64,000 bases of DNA from Triatoma infestans. Its lineage: Eukaryota > Arthropoda > Insecta > Hemiptera > Reduviidae. Location of the stretch: contig JAAEAF010000099.1 in assembly GCA_011037195.1 (NCBI GenBank), positions 310,001 through 374,000 on the forward strand. Direction: 5' to 3'. The notes under the pieces are model-generated. The model did no database searches. It had not been told where the DNA came from and saw nothing but the letters and a program-made list of their open reading frames with translations. Positions 37,901-52,900 of the stretch are shown piece after piece (positions within the stretch are counted from its first letter, which is position 1; every line of letters starts with the position of its first letter). Position numbers and translations under genes: made by a program.

Positions 37901-40900
37901 AAGAAAAACATGTTATTTATGAAGACCACTGCATTAATTATAAACATGATGTTAATTCTCTTAGCGGGACCGATATTGCAGCTTTACTCCAGATTGGAAC
38001 GAGAGTAGTTCGTGGGCCTGACTGGAAGTGGGGGGATCAGGTATTTTTTTTTTACGTTTATGGATGTTCGTTTATATTTATAAAACCATTTATATGAATT
38101 AAAAATAATTATCTGCAGGATGGACCACCTCCAGGAGAAGGTCGAGTTATAGGAGAGTTGGGTGAAGATGGTTGGATTAGGGTACAATGGGATAATGGTT
38201 CTGCTAACTCTTACCGAATGGGTAAAGAAGGGAAATATGATCTGAAACTTGCCGATCCGCCGGTTACCAATGATAATGAAGTTGAATTAGAAGCAGAAAT
38301 GGAAACTGGAAACAGTAAGTGTTTACATAATTACTTAAAAAATTATTCACATAATTCATTAATCTATACCAATAGCAAGAATTGAATTCTCACTATTTCC
38401 TGATTCATGATATTTTAGGTGTCACAAAGCTAGAAGAAAGTAATCCAAATGTAATTCTAAAGCACTCTTCTGTCATTTTATTGTGGACTATGGCACTTTG
38501 TTGTGGTATAGATGGTCATTCTATGCAACCATCTAGTTTGAGAATATTTACTAGTCTATTACGCTCTTTAGTTAAGGTATACGTTTTGGTGGAGAAGTAT
38601 TTCTAAATATTCTAGTTACTATACATTTGTGCAATTATGTAATTATAAATTTGTAACAATTCAGTGTAAAATTTTTATAGGAATCAAGTAGTTCAAATCT
38701 AACTTCTATAACTCAGGGAAGGCATTGGGTTAGTCTAAGTCTTTTGAGAGCGATAAGTCTAAATCCTGCAGTTTGCAAAGCGCTTTGTTCCCAATCCTGG
38801 CTAGATCAACTGTTTTTGCTTATTACCTCTCAGACTAAATCTGATCTTCTTACTCAGGTAGTAAGAAATATTTCTTTATAATTTCCAAATAATTTTCATT
38901 CTTAAAAAATTATTTATTTATGTTATTTTTTAGTTACTTACTTACCGTCTTTTGAAAACTATATTACCGCATGGTATTTCGGATGTGGAAGAACGATGTA
39001 CAGTATTGGAAAGATTATTGCATTTACTTGGTGAAGTAGCAATTACATGTCAAGCAGATATTCATGTATACAATGGAGGTAATTAAAATTGGTTTTGTAC
39101 ATTGTGTATGTGTATTTTTCATAGTTTGTATGAAAATTGGAGCACATAAGTGGCCGCATTGATTAATTGCTCAAAAACAGACGTTTCAAGTGAAAAGTAA
39201 CGATTGAAAAAATAAAATAAATTAACAGTCGTCATTTAATCCTAGAGAAAACAGCATATAAAAATTACATAGCAATTAAATAAGTATCTAAATTTGTAAT
39301 CATTGATCACTCACGTCAAGAAACGAATTTGATCTTCTTCTCTCCTGCGTCTTTAAAAAAACATAAAAATTGTTAATTTAATAAAATAATTGTAACTAAT
39401 TCTTGATAAAAAAAAGAAGTGAAAAACATATTTTTATGTGTTTATTGATGATAATGAAATGTTTTATTTTGAATATTTCTAAGCCTATAGAGAATTAATT
39501 AGTTGAAATTTTATAATATTAATTATTTGATAATAATCAAGGCGCGTCTACATCTGTAGTATTTGGCGTCCGTAACTTTCTCAGCACATTGCTTGCTGGC
39601 TTCCGGGCAGTGTTCTCTGTTACAATACTGACCATTTCAGGAGATTGAGCTGTAGAGGCTTCTAGAAGGAGAAAATCTAAGCAGCATAGCTGGACTCGAT
39701 CCGCTCCTCCGCTTCGGGGTCAAGCGCACTACCGCTGAGCGAACCTCTCCGTTGAAATTGTTATTGCAGATGTAGTTTTTTTATGTTTATGCTTTTGATA
39801 ATAGACCAAAAATAAAAAACAATCTTTGCAGATGTGAAAATACCGGTTTTAGTTACGCCTTCACATACTAGTACTTTAGTGGAGGAGTGTATCCATTTGG
39901 TTCGATCTCTGCATATTCTTCCAGAATGGAATTCTATCTGCAATCAATTACTGACAATTAAATTAACGGTTGCCGGTGATTTATTATCTCATCCGCTACT
40001 AAATCTTCAGGTATTTATACACACACATTTATATATTAAGTATCTTCAGAATTAACTTATTTTATTGATTTGAAAGCAATGTCTAGTAAATATGCGAGGT
40101 AATTGAATGCAAAGAGCCAATGAAAATGTTACAACATTTGCTTTATTTTGTCAGAGTGAAGCTGACGCTGAAGCCGTGGGAATGCAGTGTAGCGCTATGG
40201 CATCACTTCTTGTTCTGGGAGGTATAGATAGCCGACCTCATCTGGGATCCTCCGTGATCTCCGGCAGTTTTTCTGGTATGTTTGTTTGTTTGTTTTCTTA
40301 ATTTAAGGCGCGTCAGCATCTAACGTCATTGGCGCCCAGAGCCCTCTCAGTGCACTGCCGGCATCCGGACTGTATTCTGTCTCACTGTCCTAGTATGTTT
40401 GTGTTTAAAACAAAAAAATAGATTTCCTTTAAAAAATAAGTTTCTATGGTATTTTTCACTATAGTATTTGGAAGGAATAATAAAAAAAATAATTTCTTTC
40501 ACTTGTATTATTTTATGTTTTTGATGAGCGGGACCATAATCTGTTGAATCATGAAAGATCAGTTTCGTTTATTTGAAAAATTACTAAACAAGACATTCAT
40601 TATTTACGCAACTCCCTTAATGCTTTATTCAAAAATCTGGTGTAAATCACTCAAACACTTTCTCTTACTCCAGTTTTGTAATTGATAAATTGTATAGTTA
40701 CTTTGCCAAATTTAATGAAATTCTTCGAAAACTGAAAATCTCTTCAGTAAAGCACACTTCCGGTTTACTAATTTTCTTGAAACTCGGTATTTTGGCAATC
40801 TATTTATTTCTAATTAATTTTGGATAATGTTGGATATATGCAACTAACAAGTATTAGTTAGTTGCAGAAACATTTCGTTGAAGTAAACTCTCTACACGAA

Positions 40901-43900
40901 CTTGGTGAATTTGCTCTGACGACGGATGAAAATCTGAAACCGATCAGGAACAAAACCGATATGCATGCTAGACGGATAAAATACCGAAAAGTTGTAGCTT
41001 TTTATAGTGTAGTTCATATTCATAGTTTAAACAAAATCGTTGGAGCCGATTTCGAGAAAATACAAGAAAACTGAAAAATACATTTCAGTAAAAACGCATT
41101 TCTGGTCATCCGATTTTTTTCAAACTCGGAATTTTAACAACACATTTAATTGTAATTAATGTTATTTAGATGACAGAATTGTGTATAAATTGAAATAGCA
41201 CTTTAGAGGAATTCCTACCCCGCCCCTCCCCCGAAAAGTGCACTTTTTCAAAGAATTTTTCCAGAGAAATATTTTAAATAAAAGTTGTAGATTTTTTTAT
41301 ATGTAGTTGATAGTTGATATATCAAGTTTGAAGAAAATGGTCGGAGTCATTTTTGAGAAAATTGCAAAAAAATAAAATCAGTAAAGTGATACTTCCGGTT
41401 GAGGAATTTTGACAGATGTCCTGCTGTCGGATCCCATGGAGATACCTAAACGGAATATCAAGATTGTACTTTCTACGATTTTTCGTTTTTGAGCAATGCT
41501 GTTCACAAACATATATATATATACACACACACACACAAGGGATGCACGTAATTTTTTGTTTTATCATTTGTCTTTTTATTTTGTAGTAGTAACTTAAATT
41601 CTAATTTGTCATCTGCTTATAATTTAGTCGTGTATATGTAAATATATCTTTTAAATATTGTATATATTTAATGTTGTGTATTTCAAGTGTGTAGTATATT
41701 TAATATGACGCATACTAATACACTCCTCATCAGGGGTACTGTTAAAGAGAAAAAACACACACACACACACACACCGACCATTTTCTAAAAACCACTTTTG
41801 GACTCAGGGGATCTCAAAATGGATATTTCCGGTGAAAACTTTGGCACGATTACAATACTTCCTCTTACCAGGAGTAAGAGAATGTAAAAATGATTTATTG
41901 AACATTTCCTTTCACCATTATATTATGGGTTGTTGAATTTCAGGTACGATGTGTAGAATCACTAAAAGAGGCAAAGTAGCAGTTCATATGGACGATGGGA
42001 GTGGTACAAAAGTTGTTAGTTGGTCTTCTGTGAAACCAGCTTCACCGTCTTTATTCAGTTTAGATCAAATGCCAATGACCGATACTCTTCTGGAAACATG
42101 GGCTACTCTCTTATCCCTCACTACATATTCTCACTCTTTTAAAACTGTGCCTGGTAAGTTTTTTAATTAAATGATGTCCCACAATCATGCCAGAAACAGA
42201 AAATAATTTAACAGATTTGGTATCAAGTTTGCTAATGGAATTTAGCACCCTTACAACACCCTTCGATCATTGCAAATGTTGTAATTTCGATTAATGCATA
42301 CACTTACTAGTAGTATGTACATTTACATAAAATATTAGTAAAATAATCCCCCCCCCCCCACTGATGCTTCCCATTTACTAGTAATTTCTAATCCCATTTG
42401 TCACTTCCCTCTAGCAAAACTAACGATATCATCAGCATATCCCTGACAGGAGATGCCATGGTTCGCCAATCTATGAAGAAGCTCGTCCACCACAAGGTTC
42501 TACATTAAGGGTGACAAAACCCCTGCTTGCGGACGGGCCCTGGTGGTACTAAACGTGTTGGTTCGCTCGTTCACGATTGTATTTACTGTTCTTGTGGACA
42601 GCATCTCCTTCATTTATCTGGCTATTGGACTGCCCACTCCTCTTTTAATCAGGGCACTACTGACAGCCTCATATGAGGTATTACCGAAAGCACCTTCTCT
42701 GTCTAAGAACACAAATGGCCGTTTCTTTGACATCTATAGTTCTCGGGATTACAGCCGCCAGCTGGTTCATAGTGGTATCTGTTGATCTCCCCGCTCAGTA
42801 TGTATGCTGACGTGGGTGCAGCGGCATCCTTCAGAATCCACGTCCTAATATAATTATCTACCGCTTTTTCTATTGTCTAAAAGAAAGGATGTAAAGCAAA
42901 TTGGCCTGAAGGACTTGGGTAAGATGGCATCTCTTTTTTCTGCTTTACAATGAAGAGCCTATGGCCTCGGTACATGCCCGAGAGCTGTACTCCAAACCAA
43001 ACCCCGTCCTCGAGTCCCTCCAAATTGATCATGATAAGTCAGAGAGGGAGGGCTCATCCGAGATCTTCCAGTCCCGGATTGAATTGCCCCAGACTAGACT
43101 TCCGATCGTTAAATCTAGTACGCCCTCCCTAACAGTTACAAAGGTGGGCGTTGCCCCCACGTTGAAAATATCTAGGTTACATTGAAGAATGAATTCTAAA
43201 AGATATTTACTTCTTTTGTTGTCTGCTTACTGCCCTAGGTCCTGTTGTGGGCATTTGTGTAGCATCCGATCAGCAGTGGAAGTCCTTTCTTTCGGCAGTA
43301 TTCCACAAGTACATTCCAGGAGAAACATTGTCGCGGTACATCAATCCTGTCCCCAGCAAAGTAACCGGATACGAGTACAACGTCGCGTATCTGCCTCAAA
43401 GTTCATGTGGACCTGGATGAGTACCAAATCCCGTGATGTAAATTGTGAAAGACGAATATAATTAATACTATTATTAATTAGGATGCAGGTTCTTGGTATT
43501 TCACTGTTTGCATCCCATAATAATTTGCCATTCTTACCTGACAGTCCCTTGATTTGTCCCTGACTGTCCAGGGTTTCTAGATAAGCACCTGCCCGTGGCC
43601 TTTTCGTAAACAGCCTACTATGGTGGCAGATGCCCCTTAGCATGATGGGGTTTACCTAGGCCACTCCGGTGCCAAACCTAGAGGTGTTTACTCATGGTGG
43701 GGTAGGGCAATTGCCCTTCCTCACCTAGGAGCATTTCCTCTTTCAATCCTCTGAAAGGCTCAGCCTAAGAGCTGAGAGCCCTGCTCCCACATCTCCTAGA
43801 TTGTCCCTCCGCCGGTCGATCCACTCCTCTAGCGGTGGAACATCTTCCTCCGGCATCACCTCTACTGGGGTGGAGGTTGATTTTGCAAACAGCTATTAAT

Positions 43901-46900
43901 AGAATTTACGTACACTTAAAATATTAATAAAAGTATAAACTGATTTAAAAATGAATATTACTCCAACAAGATACATTTATTTGCTAGACAAAATGTATTT
44001 ATAAGATTCATTTAGTAAAAGCGTCATTGGTAAATATCGATTTTTTTTTCATTTACCTAAAAGTATACTGAGCTGAACTGAATTTAGTAAATTAAACTCA
44101 ATTTAGTAAATTTACAAAATACAAAGATTCTGTTAATTAAAATGATTTAAAACTTAGATATACACCCTTATGCGACGCCAATTATGTTGAAAACAAAAAG
44201 TAAATTAAAATAAAAGAAAATAACAAGAAAATAAAAATTGTAATATGATTTTTCTTACAGCTGGTTGCATTAATTTACCATTATTACATAATCAACAACA
44301 AGTACTAGCTGCTGTGAAAGCCTGTCGCATTCTGCTTCAATACCAAAGCCGTCTTAGACGGGTATTGAAACAACCCTATTCCTCTTTAGAAGCATTAAAT
44401 GAATGCGATGATGATGCAGACGATGCTGCCGATCCACATTCGTTACTTATTCATCAACTTATTTTAAATGCTGTACAACCTTCTCCATTAAAGTCTGATT
44501 ACACCCGAGAGGAGTTGGAGGTGAGGGTATTGGCTCAAAATGTTAATGATATTAACGGTAAGATAATATTTATTTAACAAGATTGTTTAAGGAGAATTTG
44601 TTTTGTAGGAAGCTGCAATCTGCGTGAGTCAGTATCTCGCAACCCAACCTTATGTTAGTGCAGATGGAGATGGCAGAATAACTCGAATAATTGGTTCGTC
44701 ATTAGTTGGCTCAATGGTGACATCTTCACTGGCTGCACATCCCTCTGGTGCTTCGGCAGCTCAACCTTCCATACCTACTACGCTTATTGCCCAACTTATT
44801 GACATGGGTTTTACAAAGAGATGTGTTGAAATGGCCATTAGAATACTTGGTAAATGTTCAATTTCATAAAAAATAATGTTCCAATAAATGATTTATATTG
44901 GAGCCCATTCTTTTTTAGCTTATAGTTTTTATTTTAGTATTCAGTTTAGCAATCATTATGAAACATTTAGACTAAAAATGATTACTCTTGATTTATTACA
45001 AGCAGGAAGTGGAGCTAGTGGTGATTCTGCTTTAAATATTGATCGACTTGTTGCTTGGTTGTTGGAACACCCGGACGAAGCGGTTTCTAGGTCAGCTTCC
45101 ATTTCGTCATTTGAAGCACTTTCAGACAGAGAATCATTATCAGAAGAATGTACGTCTGCTACTGAAGAGGTAATAAAGTTGAAAGTGAAGGGTACAGGGG
45201 AAGCTATTTACTTACCGGGGATTATTTCGATTATCTAGTAAGGTATTCAGTTTAATAAGTGTTAAAACCTTAAAACTGTCATTGATTAAACTTCTGCTGA
45301 GGTGCTAAACTTTCTTTTATACAAATGGATTTCATTTAATTCTCCTACTGTTCCTGTAACTTATGAGTATCTAATTATTTTGTTTTTTAACAAACTATTT
45401 TAAGGCTTATTCACTTATTACCGGAGAATAATCACTTTTGTATAAACTTATTTTGCTTCAGAGACATTTTCCGTGGTAGCCTGCTTCATTTTGTGGTCAT
45501 CGACCGGTTTCGGGCGTTCGCCCATCTTCAGGATGCGTTTTTCAGACAGTGTGACAACACAGACTTGCACAGAGCGAAGTTAGTTTACACACTCAACTTC
45601 GCTGTATGTAAGTCTGTGTGGTCACACTGTCTAAAAAACGCATCCTGAAGATGGGCGAACACCCGAAACCGGTCGATTACCACAAAATGAAGCAGGCTAC
45701 AACGGAAAATGTCTCTGATGCTTTCCAGCTCTGCGGAACAAACCACCACAACAATTATTTTGCTTATTGCTATTTTTTTAGGTTTCCAATTCTCTAACTC
45801 AGTACAATAAAAGATGCGACTTTCTTAGCAATGACGAATATGCGATGTACGTTAGAGACAATGTTTCCCCTGGCATGTTTGTAAGATGTTGCAAAGCTTA
45901 TGAAGAAGTCACTGAAAACGATGTGGGTCGCGTTGTAAAAGTAGATCACGAAGGGCTACATGATTTGAACTTACAGGTATTTTCGATTCATATTTACTTT
46001 TTTTTAAATATAATTATTCACTAAATTCCCTATCATATAATTTTAATAGTGATAATTAACATTTAGAAGTGTATCTATAAAAAGAATTTTGTAATTCTAG
46101 GTGGACTGGCAAGGAAAAGGAGGATTATATTGGGTGAGATTTATGCATGTGGAAATGTTAGGGTTCTCCTCTAACGTGATTCCACCACCTCCAATAAAAA
46201 TAGGTGATAAAGTTAGAGTTAGACCATCAGTTACTGTCCCTAGGTTCAAATGGGGTTACATTGATCATAACAGTGTTGGTATTGTTACAAGTAAGTTTAA
46301 CCTTTGTTTTATATCTCTTTTCTAAATTGTATATTCGAATTATCCAATTATTTCCGGATTTATTTATTTGGTTGACTGTTTACGGTAAAATGTTGCAATA
46401 GAAAGATTAAACTTACCAGCGGCTGTTTTAACATTGTTTAAAAAGTATAAATACTTTTAATGTAAAAATTTAAATTTATTCCTTATCGTATAAATTTGAT
46501 GTAATATACTAGAGCAATATTTTTTAACATTCCTTTACTAATGTAAAAATTATTAAAACAAATTTCTTCTATACAAAATACATATTAGAATTTTAATATT
46601 CTTTTAATTTTAAAAATTATACTTTTATCCGAGGAAATTTTATAAAAATACTGAAACGGTATCCAATCGGAAAAGAAAGCACCTGAAAGGCAAGGAATAT
46701 GGAAATAAAGTGAGAGGAATGGCAAGAATATCTCCAAAATGCACATTTGACATAAAATATTAATTGGTGATAATTTAAAAATAAAAATAATATCACTTTA
46801 TTATTTTTTGTTATAAATTAAAAAAAAAAGGTGTGAAATACTCATACGATCCAACGACCTTCTCTTCTGCAATTTACCTAATTATCTTCAAACTTAAAGT

Positions 46901-49900
46901 TTTACAAAATATAATTGACTTTAATATTAAATTTGTAGCTGGGAGAACAAATGAAGGAAGCATGACCTTCAGCTTACCTAAAATCTGTTATCCGAAAATC
47001 TGTTAAGTAGATGATCGTTTGAGGTAAAACATAACCACACCCTTCCACTAAAACCCTTCTTAAATAAATTTTCCCGGAAAAAAGTTTCAAATGAAAGTTC
47101 AATCTCTTTTTGTGTAGTTGATATAATCAAATATAAAGAAACTCTTTGAAGCCGTTTTCAAAAAAATCGCAAGAGATAAAACAAAAAATCCATTCAGTAA
47201 AGTGGTATAAAGATAAACAAAGACAAACATACTCACACATACCAGTTTCTAAAAAATCTGGTATGAAACACTCACACAACTTTCTCTTACTCCAGTTTTC
47301 AAAATTTAAATTGACAAATTTTAGAGTTAGTCACATTTAATGAAATTCGTCAGAGTTTGTCGAAATCCGAACAACTGTTAAAGTAAAAGCGCACTTCCGG
47401 TTTACTAATTTTCTTGAAACTCGGAATTTTGGCCTTATATTTATTTCTAATTAATTTTGTTGGGTGGTAGAATTTTATAATCAACTACGATAGCACTTTA
47501 GAGAAAAACATAACCCCACCTTTCCCCCCAAAGCCCCGCTTAAATGACATTATCAGGAGAAACCTTTCAAATAAAAGTTGTAGCTCTTTATATGTATAAT
47601 ACATATACCTTGTTCAAAGACAAACGTTGGAGCCGTTTTCGAGAAAATACTAGAAAACTGAAAAATGCATTCAGTAAAAACGCACTTCCATTCATCCGAT
47701 TTTTTCAAACTTGGAATTTCAACAACATTTTTATTTCTAATTAATATTATTTAAATGACAGAATTGCATAGTAAACTGAAATAGCACTTTACATGAAAAC
47801 CTAACCCCAAAACTGCCCTTAAATGAATTTTCCCAGAGAAATGTTACAAATAAAAGTTGTAGATTTTTTTATATGTAGTTGAAATACCAAGTTTCAAGAA
47901 AATCGCAAAAAAGTAAAAAAAAAAAAAAATTGTAAAGTTCCGGTTGACCCACTGTCGGATTCTATGGTGATAGCTAAACGGAATATCAAGTTTGAACTTT
48001 CTACGATTTTTCATTTTTGAGCTACGCTGTTCACACATACATACACACACACAATTCTCTAAAAACCACTTTTTTGGACTCAGGGGACCTCAAAACGGAT
48101 ATTTCCGGTGAATACTGATATCGAAAATTTGACACGATTACAATACTTCCTCTTACTAGGAATAAAAAAAAATATATCGATATGTAATTACATTAATTAA
48201 TCGGAGGAGTAAACGTAGCATTATAGTGATAGAAGAGTGGGAGTATACAGGTGACCGTAGTACAGCGTCCGCGATGTTGGGGGGCACACTTTCTCATAAT
48301 TACCTAAAATATTTTCTATTTGACAATTTATAATTTTTCATTAATTTCATCAACTTGTTTTCTTAATTGAAACCTAATTTTTAAGAAAATAATTTTTGTA
48401 ACTGTTCAGTAAGATCTTTATATATTCATTTGAAACTGAATGTCTTAACTTATCTACTATCAAATCACTGAGCCTTTTTTTTATAGAACAAGAGTTTGCG
48501 TATAGATGATATAATAATTATAATCATTTATTATAATTATGGAAAATAAATAAAATACAAAGTATTCTACGAAACTGTGGTATAAATTATTTTATTTCCT
48601 CTTAGGATATTGCATTATTTAAACAAGCTGTTATTTTATCTAGTAATTATTTAAACTTCATATACGGTATTCGTATTTATATTACTTTAATTAAACAAGT
48701 TTTATTCACTTTTTCAAAATCAGTGTAGCAAGGACACAGTTTATGTTTGGAAATCTTGCTTATTAATGTCGCGGAACCTTTTTTTTTATATAGATTTTTA
48801 TTCAAATATTTTTATATTTGAGATTTATTTACAAGCTTTTTTTCGCAGGTATCAGTTACAATGGAAGGCGTGTAACGGTTAATTTTCCTGAACAAAGCAA
48901 TTGGACTGGATTAATTTCAGAAATGGAAGCAGTGCCATCCTGTCATGTTGATATAGCTTGCAACGGTTGCAATCAGCTTCCTATCACAGGACCTAGATTC
49001 AAATGTAAAGCATGTGGTAGCTTTAACTACTGTGAAAACTGTTTTTATACTCAGAAAGGCCATAGGCATTGTTTCAATAGAATTACTGAGCCAGGTGAAC
49101 AATTTTGAAAATATTAAAAAAAGAAGATACATTTTGGCAATAATAAGATCTACAAATAAACGTATCTATGCAGGAAGTGCTGCAGTTTTTGCTGGAAGGC
49201 CTGGAAGATATATGCGACAAGAATTTCCATCATCTGATCCAGATATCATTGAAGACTGGGCGCAGTGTGTTCAGTCATTTTCTGTATCCAGTAAAGAAAG
49301 CACTGCTCTGAACCTTTTTGAGCCAATTGCAGGCAGTTGCTGGCAGAGTTCAGGTCCTCAAGGAAAGGTGCGTATCTGCATATTTAAGCTGTTTTTTTCT
49401 TTTTTGATGAAAGGGCCCTCCTGCACTGCGACCTCCACGGTCTATTGTGCTATACGGCACTTTACGGCCTTTCGGTGCCGCTCGCTGGCCACTTAAACGC
49501 TGCAGGCGACCATCTAGCCTGCATCACCCCCACCAGATTAAAACTTCTTAGGAGGGCTCTAGAGAGGATATATTCTCCTCATCTTCCTGGTAACTACCCA
49601 GGCTTCTAAATCTTCTCTGACTGGCAGCTCGCAATCCGTGAGGAGAAGCATCTGAGTTCCCCCATAGATTCCACAGATTCTGCACAGGCTGTCACTCTCC
49701 AAGCCCAGCTTCGTCAGGTGCCCTCTGAGTCTACAGTGTCCAGTGGGGAAACCCGTAAGAATATGGAGCTTGTTCATCAATGCCCATTTGCCCCCGCACC
49801 CAAAAAAGTGTGACTTTTTCTCCTGTCCAGGTCATTGAGTTTGCCTAAGCATTCCCAAGGGTATCTGAAAGGATAGTCAAGCAGCCATTACAGCGCTGTC

Positions 49901-52900
49901 ATAATTTTCCAATTGCGTATATTTCCCCCAGGAAAATGCTGGGAAACCTTGCCCTGGTTTCTGAGGGTTTGGTTCTTGACCCGAACACCTCTGCCCCAGT
50001 TTCCTCGAAGGTCTTAATCCTCCTGTGTACCATTTAATGGCATGTTCTCTGACATCCGCTATGGCAGATCCACTGCTTTGAGGAAAACTTATTAACAAAG
50101 TTGTATCTCTTAATCATACCGTCTCTAGGGTGGTTCCAGGGAGTGTTTTGCTGATGCACATTACTCTATTCAAGCTAGTTGTTTTATCTTTTATTATTTA
50201 TATCAGGGAGATACTCGCTTTGTATTGTATCTTATAATATAGAAACAGTGTTTATCACAGAAGGCTAAATTTGACTTTTTTTCATAATAAATACTAATAT
50301 TTCATAAGTTATGAAGAATATTGCAAAAATGAAATAGGTTAATTTGTATGACTGATTTAATACAAAAATGATAATTAATTTACATAATAATAAAAAATCG
50401 AACGGAATTAATACCTACCTTAGAAACGTTATTACAAATATGAATGTAAAGTTTAATATGAATCGAGATTTGAGTTTAATATGAATTTGTTGAAATACCA
50501 ACTTTAAACACTTGCCTCGGATATTCTACTCCGAAAAGTTCAGAACCAGGTTGTGGTTTGTGAATTCCTAAAATATTACTTACCATTAAAAAAAAGAGGC
50601 AGAAAATAGTGAAAATTGAATTGATAATCCAGAAACTGCCGTTTTCCAGCCTTCCGCTGTAATTGTACACCTTTTACTCTTCCTTGAGAAAAGATGAGTT
50701 AATATGTTGTCAAAATGCAGAGTAAAATAAAAATGCTTTCATATTAAATTTGAAGGAAATATAAGGTAACCTCAAGTGTTTTCCTACCAAATCACTGATC
50801 CTAATCTTCCTCAAGACAGAGCAAACTTCTGCTCATAGATCGCATCAAATAAGTGTAACTAATCGAAACATCATAACTCAGACCAAGGAGCTGATTTCTC
50901 ATTCATTTCATTTTTATTTAAACGAAAATTAAGGTTATTTAATTGATATAACATTCTTTCATTTATAATGGTAGTTTTCTGCATAGGAAATGACCTATAA
51001 GTATAATGGAAGTAATATATTACTTTTACATAATAATTTGTTTTTATATACTAATTTTAATCTTTGCTTGAGAATATTTATATTTACTTAATGTTAATGA
51101 TCTTTCGGAACATTAACTATCTAATTAATCTCATAGATAGATAGATTCAGGGAATCTAACACCAGAGTTATCCGTCCCCCATAAAATCATGGATTCAGAC
51201 TGTTCTTGCAGGCTATGCTCACGATTCTGTGATATCATTTTGGAAAGCCGCTCTACGTCATTAATGGCCTATAAAAGTCTCAAGGCTATACCGCAGCCTA
51301 GGGTTTTACCTAAGTAATGGTGAAGGGATGAAGGCGGTTGGTTATGGTGGAAATGAAAACTCACAGCAGACATTAAACTCACAATTTATATTTTTCGAAT
51401 TTACTGAGTAAGGAGGACCGAGTGAATATTGAATGATTGTTGGTAGCGTGATGAATGTAGAATGGTAGAATTGATTACTGTGACTAGTTTGAAGAGTGGC
51501 GTGGCTAGTTAGACTCTTGCATGTTCTAACGGTGGTGAGTTGTGTGGCTAACCTTTCAAGGTTGAAGTTGATGTAGCGACTGATATTAACTCTTCAAAGT
51601 TTATCTGGGGACTCACTATTAAGCCCTTCAGGTTATCTGCTTTATTCAATTGCTCTTATCGCTAGAGACAGCTTCTAGACGCGATTGGCTATCGAGGTTG
51701 AAGCCCATTCGCCAATATTTGTCATGGGGGGGGGGCTGGGGTTGTAATGCGTAATTAACGTGCGCTTAATTGGTGGTTTAATACAAAAATGATGGTTTGT
51801 TTTCATAATGCTCATTGGTGACATCTTGATGCAGTTGCTAATAGAATTATTAAGGCCAGCTTTTGTGTGGCGAATTTGCTGTCCATTACACCAACATCAA
51901 GATGCCAAGGCTTGATCCCAGAGCGAAACTTACTAATTCCTATTGGTTGGAGGATATTCCTTTCGTGCGCGGTATTAAATGCACTTAGCAAAGAATATAA
52001 TATGAAATTGATGTTTTGATTGAATTTTTTATTTACATAATTATGTAATTTTTATAATTCTATATTTTTTCTCCAAAGAGTTATTAAATAATTAATGATA
52101 TCTTCAAAATTTGTAGTCGTATTGTTATTAAGGGAAAAATAGATGTAATTTATTTTATAATGTAATATTATTCGTGTAATTTTATAAATTCCACCTCCAG
52201 AAAGTAGACTAATTAATTACAGTTTTATTTGATATTCTAGATTCTGAATCCCTGTTTACAATTAAGCAATACAACTTAAAAATATTTCTATGCAAAAACA
52301 AATCATATTTTTGAATGGAAAAGAAAAAATACACCTCATTTTTTATTGAATATTCTAGATTTGTAGACTTGTTTAATCTTCCACCTGCTTTTGAAAAGAT
52401 TGTCTTTTATAGAAAAAATTATGCCAGTTTTCAATTATATTGCTATTGTGTCTTAATTAGTTTCTTCTTGCATTATCAAGGCGATTCTTGGTCATCTAAA
52501 ACGAGGTTCTTTGGAATATTCCATTCATTTACCACTTCTATTTGGGTCAGAGATATCACGTAAACTATTCTTATCTATTTTCATTCCTCAGACAAGAAAC
52601 CTTTCCCTATAATAGTCAAATTTATTATTCTTTAATTCCAAGTAATAGTCGCCCATTTTTATTTTCCCATCATTAAATCTATTTATATTGGCATTAACTT
52701 TTAAAAATTCCTTTATTTTTCAGAAATGAAGGTGTAAGTTTTTTATTAACCCATATTTTATTGCTCTTATTTCGTATTTATAATGTTTTTGGTTATATCA
52801 GATCTCTTTATAAATTTAACTAATATAGATCTCTTTATAAATTTAACCAATATAGATTTCTTTTATGCTTGGAATGCTAACTCACATAAATAAATTTGTC

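Noticed and set aside
39757..39775. TTATTGCAG acceptor-like site before HERC2 exon 38
   Set aside because: Using it would bring a stop codon in frame after about ten codons; the acceptor ending at 39831 keeps the frame.
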